Assembly: GCF_030285625.1 (NCBI RefSeq)
Contig: NZ_CP127294.1
Span: 5,736,001-5,800,000 of the forward strand
Direction of reading: 5' to 3'
DNA from: Amycolatopsis sp. 2-15
GTDB taxonomy: Bacteria > Actinomycetota > Actinomycetes > Mycobacteriales > Pseudonocardiaceae
DNA length: 64,000 nucleotides
The translations under genes and the position numbers were made by a program. Below are positions 24,636 through 32,841 of this stretch, in pieces. The notes under the pieces are model-generated. The model saw only the letters and a program-made list of their open reading frames with translations, was not told where the DNA came from and made no database searches. Each line of letters starts with the position of its first letter. Position 1 is the first letter of the stretch.

Positions 24636-25360
24636 CACATCGTCCCCTCGAAGTGGTTCAGGCCTCCGATCGGATCCCATCATGTAGGGATAAGTCCGTT
24701 TTGGAAAGCCTCTCGCTGCGGCCATTCGGGCTAACTCGGGCCGGCACCGTCCGGCAGCGTCCACATCGGAGTGTCGAACGCCGCGCTCGAAACGCGATGG
24801 CGAATACGCTGAAATGCGCATTTACGGCGGCCGAATGGGCGTATTCAGGTGCGCGAAGTGGCGTGTTTCACAGTTGTACCAGTCCTGCGTGAGCCGTGAA
24901 CCGGCGCAGGTGAGAGGACGGTAAATCCAGCGTCGGCGGCCGCGATACCCCGGCTGTGTCGTGGCAGTTCGCGCCGGTGATCGAAGACGGAAAACGGCCC
25001 GGTACGCGATGTGGTGATCTTTTGACCGGGACCAGACCATTTCCTCGATTCTGCTCGGTGGTGACGGAATGTAGTTGGGCTGATCGTGTAGCGCTGCAAG
25101 TGATCTTGTGTGGCCGGTTGGCGGAGAGTGGTGGTGTCGGTAGTGTTTGCGCTCGCAAGAGTGACCCCAATGGGCGATGATCGAGTCGGCCGGGCGGGTT
25201 TCGCACCACGAATTGACTCGGAGTCATTGCTGGAACGTGATCATCGGATCGACTCCGAATGTGCTGTGCGCGGATCTTGCCCGCCCGCTCACCGGGGCAC
25301 ACCGGGTCTTCGGAATTCCATCCGATCCGTTCGTCCTTTTCGATGCAGGAAGAAAGAATA
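24636..25360. other. 725-bp non-coding region with lower GC
   Basis: The longest gene-free stretch in the window. It is clearly richer in A and T than the flanks, with stops in all frames. It holds an inverted pair GAATACGC (24802-24809) and GCGTATTC (24839-24846), and a 13-bp palindrome TGACTCGGAGTCA (25214-25226) that overlaps a -35-like TTGACT. It probably contains the promoter and a long leader of the roadblock operon. Confidence 0.6.
25214..25226. promoter_or_regulatory. 13-bp palindrome upstream of the roadblock operon
   Basis: TGACTCGGAGTCA, perfect 6-bp arms around a central G, overlapping TTGACT (25213-25218). It lies 135 bp before the first gene of the operon. Confidence 0.4.
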
Positions 25361-25729
25361 GTGGATTTCGACGCGCTGGCCGCCGAGCTGAGAAAACTCC
25401 GGGAAAACGTCGCCGGCGTCACCGACACGGTGCTCGCGGCGGTCGACGGGATACCGATCATGGCCGACGCGGCCGACCACCTCGATCCCGCGAAGCTGTC
25501 CGCGCTGGCGGCCGCGGATCTCGGGATCGCCCGCCAGGCGTCGGAGGTGTGCGGGCAAGGCACGTTGAAGCAGACCGTGGTTTTCAGCAGTGACGGCTAC
25601 ATGGCCGTATACGCGATCGGCCGGGTGGCGGTGCTGGTCGTCATGGGGGACAAGGGACTCAACGTCGGCCGCCTGCTGTTCGAGTCCCGCCCCGTCATCG
25701 AGCGGCTCGGCGCGATCCTGGCCGCCTAG
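25361..25729 (+). CDS. Roadblock/LC7 domain protein
   Basis: 122 residues forming one roadblock domain: ELRKLRENVAGVTDTVLAAV, DGIPIMADAADHLDP, KQTVVFSSDGYMAVYAIG, VAVLVVMGDKGLNVGRLLFE. Such proteins (MglB-like) act as dimers that regulate small GTPases. GTG at 25361 has AGGAAG 7 bp before it; an ATG at 25343 is in frame but less well placed. First gene of a three-gene operon. No GTPase gene is nearby, unlike the actinobacterial conservons. Confidence 0.85.
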   Translation: MDFDALAAELRKLRENVAGVTDTVLAAVDGIPIMADAADHLDPAKLSALAAADLGIARQASEVCGQGTLKQTVVFSSDGYMAVYAIGRVAVLVVMGDKGLNVGRLLFESRPVIERLGAILAA

Positions 25730-25778
25730 CCGAATCCGGCACGCCGCCCACCACCAGTTCACAAGAGGAGTTCGAGCA

Positions 25779-26153
25779 ATGATGAACATCGACACCGCGT
25801 TGAAGGAAGCCATGTCCATCGCCGGCGCCATCGGCGTCGCCCTGGTCGACTACGACAGCGGGATGTCGCTCGGCACGAGCGGCGGCGGCGACTGGCTGGA
25901 CCTCGAGGTCGCCGCGGCCGGCAACACCGAGGTGGTGCGGTCCAAGCTGCGGGTGATGGCGTCGCTCGCGCTCAACGACAACATCGAGGACATCCTGATC
26001 ACGCTGCACCGCCAGTACCACCTGATCCGCCTGCTGAACTCGGTCGGCTCCCGCAACTCGCTGTTCCTCTATCTGGTGCTGGATCGCGAACGCGCGAACC
26101 TGGCGCTGGCGCGGCACTACCTCAAGCGCATCGAAACGGACCTGCAGGTGTAG
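25779..26153 (+). CDS. Roadblock-like small protein (second gene of the operon)
   Basis: 124 residues; ATG at 25779 (or 25782) with AAGAGGAG upstream, 49 bp after the first gene. The order helix, IGVALVDYDSGMSLG strand-turn-strand, helix, NSLFLYLVLDRERANLALAR is consistent with another roadblock/profilin-like fold, but the sequence is not close to the first gene. The two may form a heterodimer. No catalytic residues are evident. Confidence 0.75.
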   Translation: MMNIDTALKEAMSIAGAIGVALVDYDSGMSLGTSGGGDWLDLEVAAAGNTEVVRSKLRVMASLALNDNIEDILITLHRQYHLIRLLNSVGSRNSLFLYLVLDRERANLALARHYLKRIETDLQV

Positions 26154-26179
26154 CTCCACCCCCACACGAGGAGGCGGTG

Positions 26180-26848
26180 ATGACCGGAGGCGGGTCCAGC
26201 GTCGCTCTCACCATCGGCTCGGCGTTCATGACCGACCTCGGATCCCCGTTTCCGGCCAGGATGAACCTCGCGGGTGACGAGCTGGAGTTCACGTTCGTGC
26301 TGTCGGGCCACCCGCCCGGCGATGTCTCGGAGTGGGTGCGGCTGCGGTCCGGCGTCGGCCTGGCCGGCCGGGTGCCACGCTTCACCGCCGACGCGGGCGG
26401 GCGCCGGCTTCGCGTCGAGCTCACCGGGACCGCGATCGGCGCCGTGATCGTGCCGTTGGCGGACCTGGCGCCGGCCGGGGTGAACGCGCCGCACCCCGGC
26501 CCTTGGCAGGACCGGATGACCACCACGGTGCAGCTCGCCGTGGACGAGATCGCGCGGATGCTGTCGAGGTGCCGGCACCGGGCCGGGGGCGCCGAGCCGC
26601 TGATCGACCTGGAACTGTCGTACGAGCCGGACCGCGAGTACCGCACCCGCGTCGCCGAGGTTCACGAGCGGGTGCGCGCCTTCGTGTCCCCGGTCCGGCC
26701 CGTGCTGGAACTGCGCTGGCGCGCGGTGACTCCGGCGCAACGCAAGGCCCTGCTCGACGAGCTGCCCGACATCGCCCCGGCCCGCAGATGGTTCCGCCGC
26801 AGCCGGACCACGACGATCATGGGGCTCGAGGTGGAGCTGCCGTCCTGA
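26180..26848 (+). CDS. Hypothetical protein (third gene of the roadblock operon)
   Basis: 222 residues from ATG 26180, with GAGGAGG at 26168-26174; a GTG one codon upstream is too close to it. No known domain. The N-terminal half is beta-rich (ELEFTFVLSGHPPGDVSEWV, GRRLRVELTGTAIGAVIVPL), the middle helical (QLAVDEIARMLSRCRHRA), the end basic with RRWFRRSRTTT. It may be the effector of the two roadblock proteins. Function unknown. Confidence 0.7.
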   Translation: MTGGGSSVALTIGSAFMTDLGSPFPARMNLAGDELEFTFVLSGHPPGDVSEWVRLRSGVGLAGRVPRFTADAGGRRLRVELTGTAIGAVIVPLADLAPAGVNAPHPGPWQDRMTTTVQLAVDEIARMLSRCRHRAGGAEPLIDLELSYEPDREYRTRVAEVHERVRAFVSPVRPVLELRWRAVTPAQRKALLDELPDIAPARRWFRRSRTTTIMGLEVELPS

Positions 26849-26874
26849 GTGGACGGTCTCCGTGGTCCGCGGCT

Positions 26875-27060
26875 AGGGCGGTCCGACAATGTCTTGGTCC
26901 AGGTGATCACGGCACGCAGGACGACTGCGGAGCAATAGACGATGGCGAGCTTGTCGTAGCGAGTGGCCAAGCCGCGCCATTGTCTGAGCAGGTTGAAGCC
27001 TCGCTCGACGACGTTGTGCCCACGGTAATCGGGTGCATCGAAGGCTGGTGGACGCCTCCG
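26875..27060 (-). pseudogene. IS5-family transposase fragment (C-terminal part only)
   Basis: About 60 codons encode RRPPAFDAPDYRGHNVVERG, FNLLRQWRGLATRYDKLAIV and the typical ending VLRAVITWTKTL, the C-terminal end of an IS5-type DDE transposase including the region after the catalytic Glu. No natural stop, no N-terminal part and no obvious terminal inverted repeats remain. A relic of insertion, next to lower-GC accessory genes. Confidence 0.8.
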
Positions 27061-27118
27061 CTGGGCGCAGTGCCAGCAAGTAGGTGACACAGGTAAGCGT
27101 GCCTGCGCACCGGGACGG

Positions 27119-27460
27119 TCATGCTCGGGGCGCCCCTTCGTAGCGGAGTATTTCGACCTCGTCGAGGAGCACGGTGCCGTTGGCGATGAGCTCGTCGAGC
27201 GCGGGCAGGAACGCGCGGACTTTGTCTTCGGCGTCGACGATGATCACGACGATGGGAAGGTCCTCGGTCAGACTCAAGATCTCGTCGGTGTGGATTCGTG
27301 ATGTCGTGCCGAAACCTTCGCAGCCGTGCAGCACCGTCGCGCCGGCAAGGCCGGCTTCGCGGGCGCGTTTCACGATTTCGTGGTGCAGTGGTTTGTGATT
27401 CCAGGTGTCGTCCTCGCCGAGGAAGATCAAGGTGCGCAACGCCTTTCCGGTGAGCTGCAT
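27119..27460 (-). CDS. DUF190 (PII-like) protein, copy A
   Basis: 113 residues. ALRTLIFLGEDDTWNHKPLH, VKRAREAGLAGATVLHGCEG, TSRIHTDEILSLTEDLPIVV and FLPALDELIANG show a DUF190 fold, related to PII nitrogen-signalling proteins. ATG at 27460 with AGGAGG upstream. A second copy lies 66 bp upstream on the same strand. The family is usually next to fluoride-channel crcB genes, but none is seen here. Probably a nucleotide- or anion-sensing regulator. Confidence 0.88.
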   Translation of the reverse strand: MQLTGKALRTLIFLGEDDTWNHKPLHHEIVKRAREAGLAGATVLHGCEGFGTTSRIHTDEILSLTEDLPIVVIIVDAEDKVRAFLPALDELIANGTVLLDEVEILRYEGAPRA

Positions 27461-27526
27461 GGGTCGCGCCTCCTGCCGGGAGTCCTCGTGTCGGGTACCG
27501 TCTGCTGTTCTCGCCCGGTCCGCGGG

Positions 27527-27901
27527 CTACTCGGTGTGCTGCCACCAGTGGGTGTGCGGGCGCTCGGGTGCGGTGTAGCGGATGCCCTCGACCTCGTCGA
27601 GAGTGACCAGCCCGCTCATGTCGAGGTCGTCCAGTTGCGGCAGGAAGGCCCTGATTCGCTCTTCGCTGTCGGCGATCGTGATCAGCATGGGGAGGTCGTT
27701 GCCGAGCCGGAACGCGCGTTGGGTGTGAATCCGGGAGGTGGCGCCGTAGCCCTCGATGCCGCGGATGACGGTCGCGCCGGCGAGGCCGGCATGGTGGGCG
27801 CGGTCGACGATCTCCGTGGAGAGCGGTTTGTGGTGCCAGAGGTCGCCGTCGCCGACAAAGATCGACAGCCGCAAAACCCGCTCGGAGCTTTTCGTGGTCA
27901 T
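27527..27901 (-). CDS. DUF190 (PII-like) protein, copy B
   Basis: 124 residues. VLRLSIFVGDGDLWHHKPLS, AHHAGLAGATVIRGIEGYGA, TSRIHTQRAFRLGNDLPMLI, same fold as copy A and recognisably a tandem duplicate. ATG at 27901 with AGGAGG upstream; an upstream in-frame extension is not supported. A perfect LexA-type box lies 179 bp upstream, but its link to this gene is uncertain. Confidence 0.88.
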   Translation of the reverse strand: MTTKSSERVLRLSIFVGDGDLWHHKPLSTEIVDRAHHAGLAGATVIRGIEGYGATSRIHTQRAFRLGNDLPMLITIADSEERIRAFLPQLDDLDMSGLVTLDEVEGIRYTAPERPHTHWWQHTE

Positions 27902-28079
27902 CTGCGTCCTCCTGGCACGAGTGGTCGTCACACGTCTGCACCAGGAAGCCATCAGCCCCATGCGAGGCGGTTCGGCCCAGAGGACCCGGCGGGATCCATC
28001 GCCAAGTCAAGTACATCCCCACGGGCCCGATCGCGTCAAGCACGAGGAGGTTGCCGTGTGGGCGGTTATCTCTCAAATA

Positions 28080-28095
28080 TCGAACGTATGTTCGA
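28080..28095. promoter_or_regulatory. Perfect LexA (SOS) box
   Basis: TCGAACGTATGTTCGA matches the actinobacterial SOS-box consensus TCGAAC-N4-GTTCGA at every position. The nearest intact gene to the left is a DUF190 gene; to the right only a 41-codon open frame and non-coding sequence follow. Confidence 0.75.
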
Positions 28096-28115
28096 GAAAC
28101 CGAGGGTGAGGCCAG

Positions 28116-28241
28116 GTGGCAGGGGCGGCTTCACCGACTCGTCGTCATGGAGCCGGTATCCCGATGCCGACCGTTGCGCTGGGAGCAGCCCGGCCTGTTC
28201 GGCAGGCAGTTGAGGACCACGTACCGATCCTGTCTGGCTGA
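28116..28241 (+). CDS. Possible small SOS-controlled peptide (41 residues)
   Basis: GTG at 28116, 20 bp after the LexA box, with GAGGGTGAGG just upstream. Product begins VAGAASPTRRHGAGIPMPTV and ends with RQAVEDHVPILSG. No recognised family. It may be the residue of a longer SOS gene, or spurious. Confidence 0.25.
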   Translation: MAGAASPTRRHGAGIPMPTVALGAARPVRQAVEDHVPILSG

Positions 28242-28582
28242 CGGCGGCTCAGGGGTCGATACGGGCCGCGCACCACCAGCCGTGTTCGGTGCGCTCGCAC
28301 CGGACCTCCCGCCGGGACACACCCTTCGGGAGCGCGCTCCGGCCAGGACGACGCCGCCGAGCTCGGCCACCTGACAGCGCGGCCGCACCGTCGAGCCGTC
28401 CACGACGATCCCCTCCGCGGTGACCGGGATCAAGCACCGCGTCCGCATCATGGTGAGGACCTTGTCGAGCTGCGCGACCAGGACCGAATCGTCGGTCGGG
28501 CCGCCAACTCGAACGACCAAGCCGTTTCGGCGACACGACCGGCAGCATCGCGGCAACAAGGCGCAGCTTTGTCAGGCTCGAC
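28242..28582. other. Region without a supported gene
   Basis: About 340 bp between the LexA-box segment and the broken dehydrogenase. Open frames on both strands lack the usual GC-rich third positions and any recognisable domain. Possibly degenerate coding sequence. Confidence 0.45.
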
Positions 28583-29556
28583 CTAGGGCAGCACGACAAG
28601 TTTCCCGGTGGCGCGGTCGTTTTCCATGTACCGGTGCGCCGCGGCGATGTCCTCGAGGCCGAAGACCCGGTCGACGTTGGGCCGGTAGGCGCCGGCTTCG
28701 ACCTCGCGGACGATCCGCTGCAGCGCGGGCGTGCTGCCCTTGAGGGTGTCGCTGTGGAACGCCGTGAGCTTCGTTCCGGACGGAATCATCGCGATCGGTT
28801 CGAGGTCCGGGATCACCCACCCGCTCAGCGAACCCGCCACGCACACCGTCCCGGTGCGCCGGACCAGGCTCAGCGAGTCGACCGCCGTGTTCGCGCCGAC
28901 GAGGTCCAGCACGTGGTCCGGTCCTCCGGGCCAGAGCGCGTGCACGCTCGCCGCCAGCGAGCCACCGGGGTCGAGGAGCACGTGGTCGACACCGGCCGCC
29001 CTCAAGGCGTCGGCCTTGTCCGGCCGCCGGGTCGTCGCCGCGATCTCGACCCCGTGGGCGGCCGCGATCGACGCGGCCGCCAGCCCCACCGACGACGTCC
29101 CGCCGCGGATCAGCAGCCGCCCGCGCGTGGCCGCCAGGGTGTCCAGCGCGCCCTGCGCGGTCAGGTACGTCTCCGGCAGCGCGGCCAGGACGTCCCAGGG
29201 CAACGTGGTCGTGATCGGCATCAGCAGCGGGTTCGGCACCAGGGCGTACTCCGCGTAACCGCCGTCGTACTCCCGTCCCAGCTCACCCATCACACCGCGA
29301 CCGTCGTGCCCTCCGGCAGCAGGGGATCGGTGGAGACCGCCACGGTTCCCGCGCACTCGATGCCCAGCACCCGCGGGAACGTCACGTGGGGGGAGTGCCC
29401 CTGGCGCGTCCTCAGTTCCGACCGGTTGAGGCCCGCGCCGCGCACCCGCACCAGGCTCCAGCCCTTCCGCACCGCCGGCACCGGCACCTCACGGATCTCC
29501 AGCACCTCCGGCCCGCCCGCCCGGACGCAGACCGCCGCTCGCATCGTCGTACTCAT
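28583..29556 (-). pseudogene. Zinc-type alcohol dehydrogenase/quinone oxidoreductase, split by a frameshift
   Basis: Together the two frames give one intact MDR protein of about 324 residues. Frame one from ATG 29556 carries MRAAVCVRAGGPEVLEIREV, GLNRSELRTRQG and EGTTVAV, then stops at 29290. The next frame continues immediately with MGELGREYDGGYAEYALVPN, the Rossmann loop IRGGTSSVGLAAAS and the C-terminus FGLEDIAAAHRYMENDRATG. One missing G in the GG run at about 29294-29298 would restore it, reading VAGVMGEL. The catalytic zinc ligands are absent, as in quinone oxidoreductases. Divergent from an AraC gene that may control it. Confidence 0.85.
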
Positions 29557-29597
29557 GCCGTGCACTCTCGCCCGGTCGCGTGCTGACCGGCCACCGG

Positions 29598-29603
29598 TAA
29601 AAT
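29598..29603 (+). promoter_or_regulatory. -10 element for a leaderless AraC transcript
   Basis: TAAAAT, 8 bp before the ATG at 29612, with no ribosome site between. This spacing places the transcript start at or next to the ATG. Confidence 0.5.
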
Positions 29604-29611
29604 GCCAACCC

Positions 29612-30397
29612 ATGCCCGATGGCCGCCAACCTGCCCGCTCGCACGTCTGGCCGTCCGGAGGCGCGCACTTCTGGCCGTCGGGTGGAACGAGCCCCGTGTC
29701 ATCCCACCCGCGTGGCCACCTGGTCTACGCGGCTCGCGGCGTGCTGTCGGTCCACACCGGACAGGGCACCTCCATCGTCCCGGCCAACCGCGTCGCCTGG
29801 ACCCCCGCCGGCACCACCCACCACCACCGCGCGCACGGCGACACGGACATGCGGATCGTCTTCCTGCCCCCGTCCCTCGCCCGGCTCGTGCCGGACCACC
29901 CCGCCGTGTTCACCGCGTCCGACCTCGCCCGCAGCGCCCTGCTGACCCTCACCGGTCCCCGCAACTACGACCCCGCCGCGCGCCCTCTCGACCCCGCCGC
30001 GCGCGCCCGCCTCCGCCGCGTCCTCGTCGACGAGCTCCACGAGGCCCCCGAACAGCCCCTGCACCTGCCGGACCCCCACGACGACCGCTTGCAGGCCGTC
30101 GCCCGGCTGCTGCACGAAAGCCCGGCGGACAACACCCCGCTGGCCGAGCTGGGGCGGACGATCGGCGCCAGCGCCCGCACCCTCAGCCGCCTGCTCCACC
30201 ACGAACTCGGCATGACCTTCTACGCGTGGCGCACCCAGCTGCGCCTGTTGTCCGAAGGCCACGACACCACGTATGTCGCGCACGCCTGCGGCTGGGCCAA
30301 TCCGAGCCACTTCATCGCCGCGTTCACCAAACTCGTGGGCACGACGCCGGGGCGGCATCGGGCCGGTCGCCAGGGTGACCCTTTCGGCGTGGTTTGA
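29612..30397 (+). CDS. AraC family transcriptional regulator (cupin sensor)
   Basis: 261 residues. N-terminal cupin-like domain (HPRGHLVYAARGVLSVHTGQ, NRVAWTPAGTTHHHRAHGDT) and C-terminal double helix-turn-helix (LAELGRTIGASARTLSRLLH and YVAHACGWANPSHFIAAFTK). ATG at 29612, probably leaderless. It is divergent from the split alcohol dehydrogenase over 55 bp and likely regulates it. Confidence 0.88.
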   Translation: MPDGRQPARSHVWPSGGAHFWPSGGTSPVSSHPRGHLVYAARGVLSVHTGQGTSIVPANRVAWTPAGTTHHHRAHGDTDMRIVFLPPSLARLVPDHPAVFTASDLARSALLTLTGPRNYDPAARPLDPAARARLRRVLVDELHEAPEQPLHLPDPHDDRLQAVARLLHESPADNTPLAELGRTIGASARTLSRLLHHELGMTFYAWRTQLRLLSEGHDTTYVAHACGWANPSHFIAAFTKLVGTTPGRHRAGRQGDPFGVV

Positions 30398-30472
30398 ATG
30401 CGCGCTGGGGATCTCCTGCGGATTTGGTCATCAGGTTAAAGATCGTTTTATGTTGCTCGATACGCTTCGCTG

Positions 30473-31159
30473 ATGACGGTCAAGCGACGCGGGCTTCTGG
30501 ACCAGCAGCAGGCCCTCGGCCGGCACCGGCGGCGACTGGGCCGGGTGCATGTCACCATCGACGACCTTCAAGCTCTCCGTGAGCTTCTCGACGAGGGCCT
30601 CGCCGACGGGGCGACTCGCACCGAGTTCGAGTTCGACGGCGGCTCGTTCGAGGAGCCTGCTGACCTTCCGAAGCTGTCGGATGCGGAGCTTCGTCGCATC
30701 GTCGTGAAGTCGGCAAACGTTGAAGTGATCCTGAGCAGCACCCAAGCAGTCGCGATCGGCGAGCGGCATTTGAGCGAAGCCGTTTACACGCGGTGGGCAC
30801 GGGCACGGCAGACGAAAGACAGACCTGGTCCCCGACCGTCCGCCCGGTACCGGGCGGCAGCATGGCCATACCTTCTCGCGGCGGTGATGGCTGTGGTCAC
30901 GCCCGTGAGAATTGTTCCCGATATGGGTGCCTCCGGCTGGTTTCTGGGCGGCGGTGTGACGTTCCTGGCCGTTGTGTCGGGCACGTGGTCGCTCCAGCGA
31001 CTCCCCGAGTCATATGCAGCAGTACACGCTTTGAGCAACGAGGACTACCGAAAACACCGTACGCAGGCAAGCCACGCGTGGCGCTCCTCGGTGATCGGTT
31101 CGGTAGCCGTCTTGGTCACGCTGGTCATCGGGGTTTTGAGTTTCATTCTGAAGAAGTAG
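30473..31159 (+). CDS. Hypothetical membrane protein, lower-GC accessory gene
   Basis: 228 residues. A basic N-terminus, a soluble alpha/beta segment (VTIDDLQALRELLDEGLADG, AELRRIVVKSANVEVILSS), then three predicted membrane helices near residues 125-145, 150-170 and 205-225 and a KK ending. Codon use has clearly more A/T at third positions than most neighbours, and the 75 bp before it are A/T-rich, which suggests acquisition. No family recognised. Confidence 0.65.
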   Translation: MTVKRRGLLDQQQALGRHRRRLGRVHVTIDDLQALRELLDEGLADGATRTEFEFDGGSFEEPADLPKLSDAELRRIVVKSANVEVILSSTQAVAIGERHLSEAVYTRWARARQTKDRPGPRPSARYRAAAWPYLLAAVMAVVTPVRIVPDMGASGWFLGGGVTFLAVVSGTWSLQRLPESYAAVHALSNEDYRKHRTQASHAWRSSVIGSVAVLVTLVIGVLSFILKK

Positions 31160-31292
31160 CCGTGCACCTGAGAGCCGGGCGACGCGGTCACCCTCCTGAT
31201 CCGCGGCTGAGCCGCTCGGCGCGCCTGGTTCTCGTGCAGTTGCGCGATTTCCTCAGCCGCCGGCCCGACCTCGCCGTCGGCCGCCTATCCGG

Positions 31293-32678
31293 CTAAAAGA
31301 CCTTACCTACCAAATCCGGCCGGCCCAGCGCATCACCCGCGATCCAGTTCGCCACGTCGAACAGCTCCGCATCGCGGTTGGTGCGGCCCAGCACCTGCAG
31401 ACCGAGCGGCAAGCCTTCGTCGGCCAGCACCGGGAGGGTCAGGGCGGGACAGCCGAGCAGTGAGGCGGTCACGTTCATGGCGACGTCGCCGGTCGAGCCG
31501 AGGCCGGTCGGGGCGGCGCCGCAGGCGGCGAGGGTGATCACCGCGTCGTAGTCGGCCGCGGTGTTCTCGTAGGTGGCGCGTACCGCGGCACGCTGGTCGA
31601 GGAGCTCGCGGTATTCCTGCTGTGTCATCGCTTCGGCGATTTTCAGCCGGTCGCGGGCGTCGAGGCTGAGCTTGGCGGCGTCCAGGTCGGCGTAGGTGTT
31701 GAGCGGCCAGCGTCCTTCCCAGGCGACGATCGCCTGCGTCAGCCGTAGAGCCTCGGCGACCGCCTTTTCGACCGTTTCGACCCGGTCGTCCTGCGTGCGG
31801 TCCAGCACCTTGACGCCGTGCTCCTGCAGGCGTTGCTTCACCGCGGCGAACGCCCGACGCGCGCCTTCGGTCGTCGCGCTCCAGCCGGCGGTCTCGAGGA
31901 CGGCGAGCTTCACCGGCTTGGTGCGCCGGGTGAAGTCCACGTCGCCGGCCAGGCCGCCGTAGCCCGGGTCGCCGCCGGCGCGGTCGGCGATGGCGCGCAG
32001 GACCGCCCAGGTGTCGGCGAGCGTCGCGCCGATCGAGCCTTGGCAGCTTTGGCTGAAGTGGTCGTGCGAACCACTCCGGTTGACGGCGCCGACGCTCGGC
32101 TTGAAGCCCACCGCGCCGCAGAAACTCGACGGGCGCAGGATCGAGCCGAGCAGCTGCGTGCCGAGACCCACCGGGACCATGCCGGCCCCGACGGCCGCCG
32201 CTGTGCCGCTGGAAGAGCCGCCCGGCGTGCGGCTCGGGTCGTGCGGGTTCGTGGTCTCGTGCCACGGGTGCTTCGACGCCAGCTCGGTCGTGGTGGTCTT
32301 GCCCACGATGACCGCGCCGGCCTCGCGCAACGCGTGCACGCTCGCCGAGTCGCGCTTCCCGTCGGTGCCTTCCCACAGCGGCGAGCCCTGCCCGGTCGGC
32401 ATGTCGGCGGTCTCGATGATGTCCTTGATCGCCACGGGCATGCCGTCGATCGGCGACAGCGGCTTCCCGGCGGCCCACCGCCGCGCCGACTCGTCCGCGG
32501 CCAGCCGCGCCCCCGCGCGGTTGACGACGACGAACGCGGCCACCGTGCCGTCGAGCTCGTCGATGCGGGTCAGCGTCTCTTCGAGGTAGGTACGGGGGCT
32601 GAGCCGGCCGGACCGCAGGTCCTCGCCGTGCGACACGTAGCCCCGCAGGCGGTTTGCGGGTTTCGTCGGTTCGGTCAC
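31293..32678 (-). CDS. Amidase signature family hydrolase (second amidase)
   Basis: 461 residues from a GTG at 32678 (GGGGGTG upstream); the open frame reaches 32807 without domain support. The triad is Lys in MPVAIKDIIET, cis-Ser in TPGGSSSGTAAA and nucleophilic Ser in LLGSILRPSSF. It is only distantly related to the amidase at 7.2 kb. Small-molecule amide or carbamate hydrolysis is likely; no partner genes suggest the substrate. Confidence 0.9.
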   Translation of the reverse strand: MTEPTKPANRLRGYVSHGEDLRSGRLSPRTYLEETLTRIDELDGTVAAFVVVNRAGARLAADESARRWAAGKPLSPIDGMPVAIKDIIETADMPTGQGSPLWEGTDGKRDSASVHALREAGAVIVGKTTTTELASKHPWHETTNPHDPSRTPGGSSSGTAAAVGAGMVPVGLGTQLLGSILRPSSFCGAVGFKPSVGAVNRSGSHDHFSQSCQGSIGATLADTWAVLRAIADRAGGDPGYGGLAGDVDFTRRTKPVKLAVLETAGWSATTEGARRAFAAVKQRLQEHGVKVLDRTQDDRVETVEKAVAEALRLTQAIVAWEGRWPLNTYADLDAAKLSLDARDRLKIAEAMTQQEYRELLDQRAAVRATYENTAADYDAVITLAACGAAPTGLGSTGDVAMNVTASLLGCPALTLPVLADEGLPLGLQVLGRTNRDAELFDVANWIAGDALGRPDLVGKVF

Positions 32679-32841
32679 GCGGGCACCCCCGGGATCTCGA
32701 CGTTCGTTCCACACCGGCGCCACATCGGATACGAAAGCATGGCCCCATCCTGCGCCACGCGACGAGAAGACGCCACGACCGTGGCGGATCCCCGAAGTGA
32801 TGTTCACGGCGGCCGGGCCCGACGCGCTCGCCGCGGGCAGG

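Noticed and set aside
28131..28559. 142-codon minus-strand open frame with VLVAQLDKVLTMMRTRCLIP
   Set aside because: Looked like part of a degenerate protein, but no family could be named and the rest is low complexity.
31162..31296. Small GTG open frame of 44 codons before the second amidase
   Set aside because: Ends in a plausible helix (RLVLVQLRDFLSRRPDLAVG), but no family, no ribosome site, and it overlaps the amidase stop; may be a remnant.
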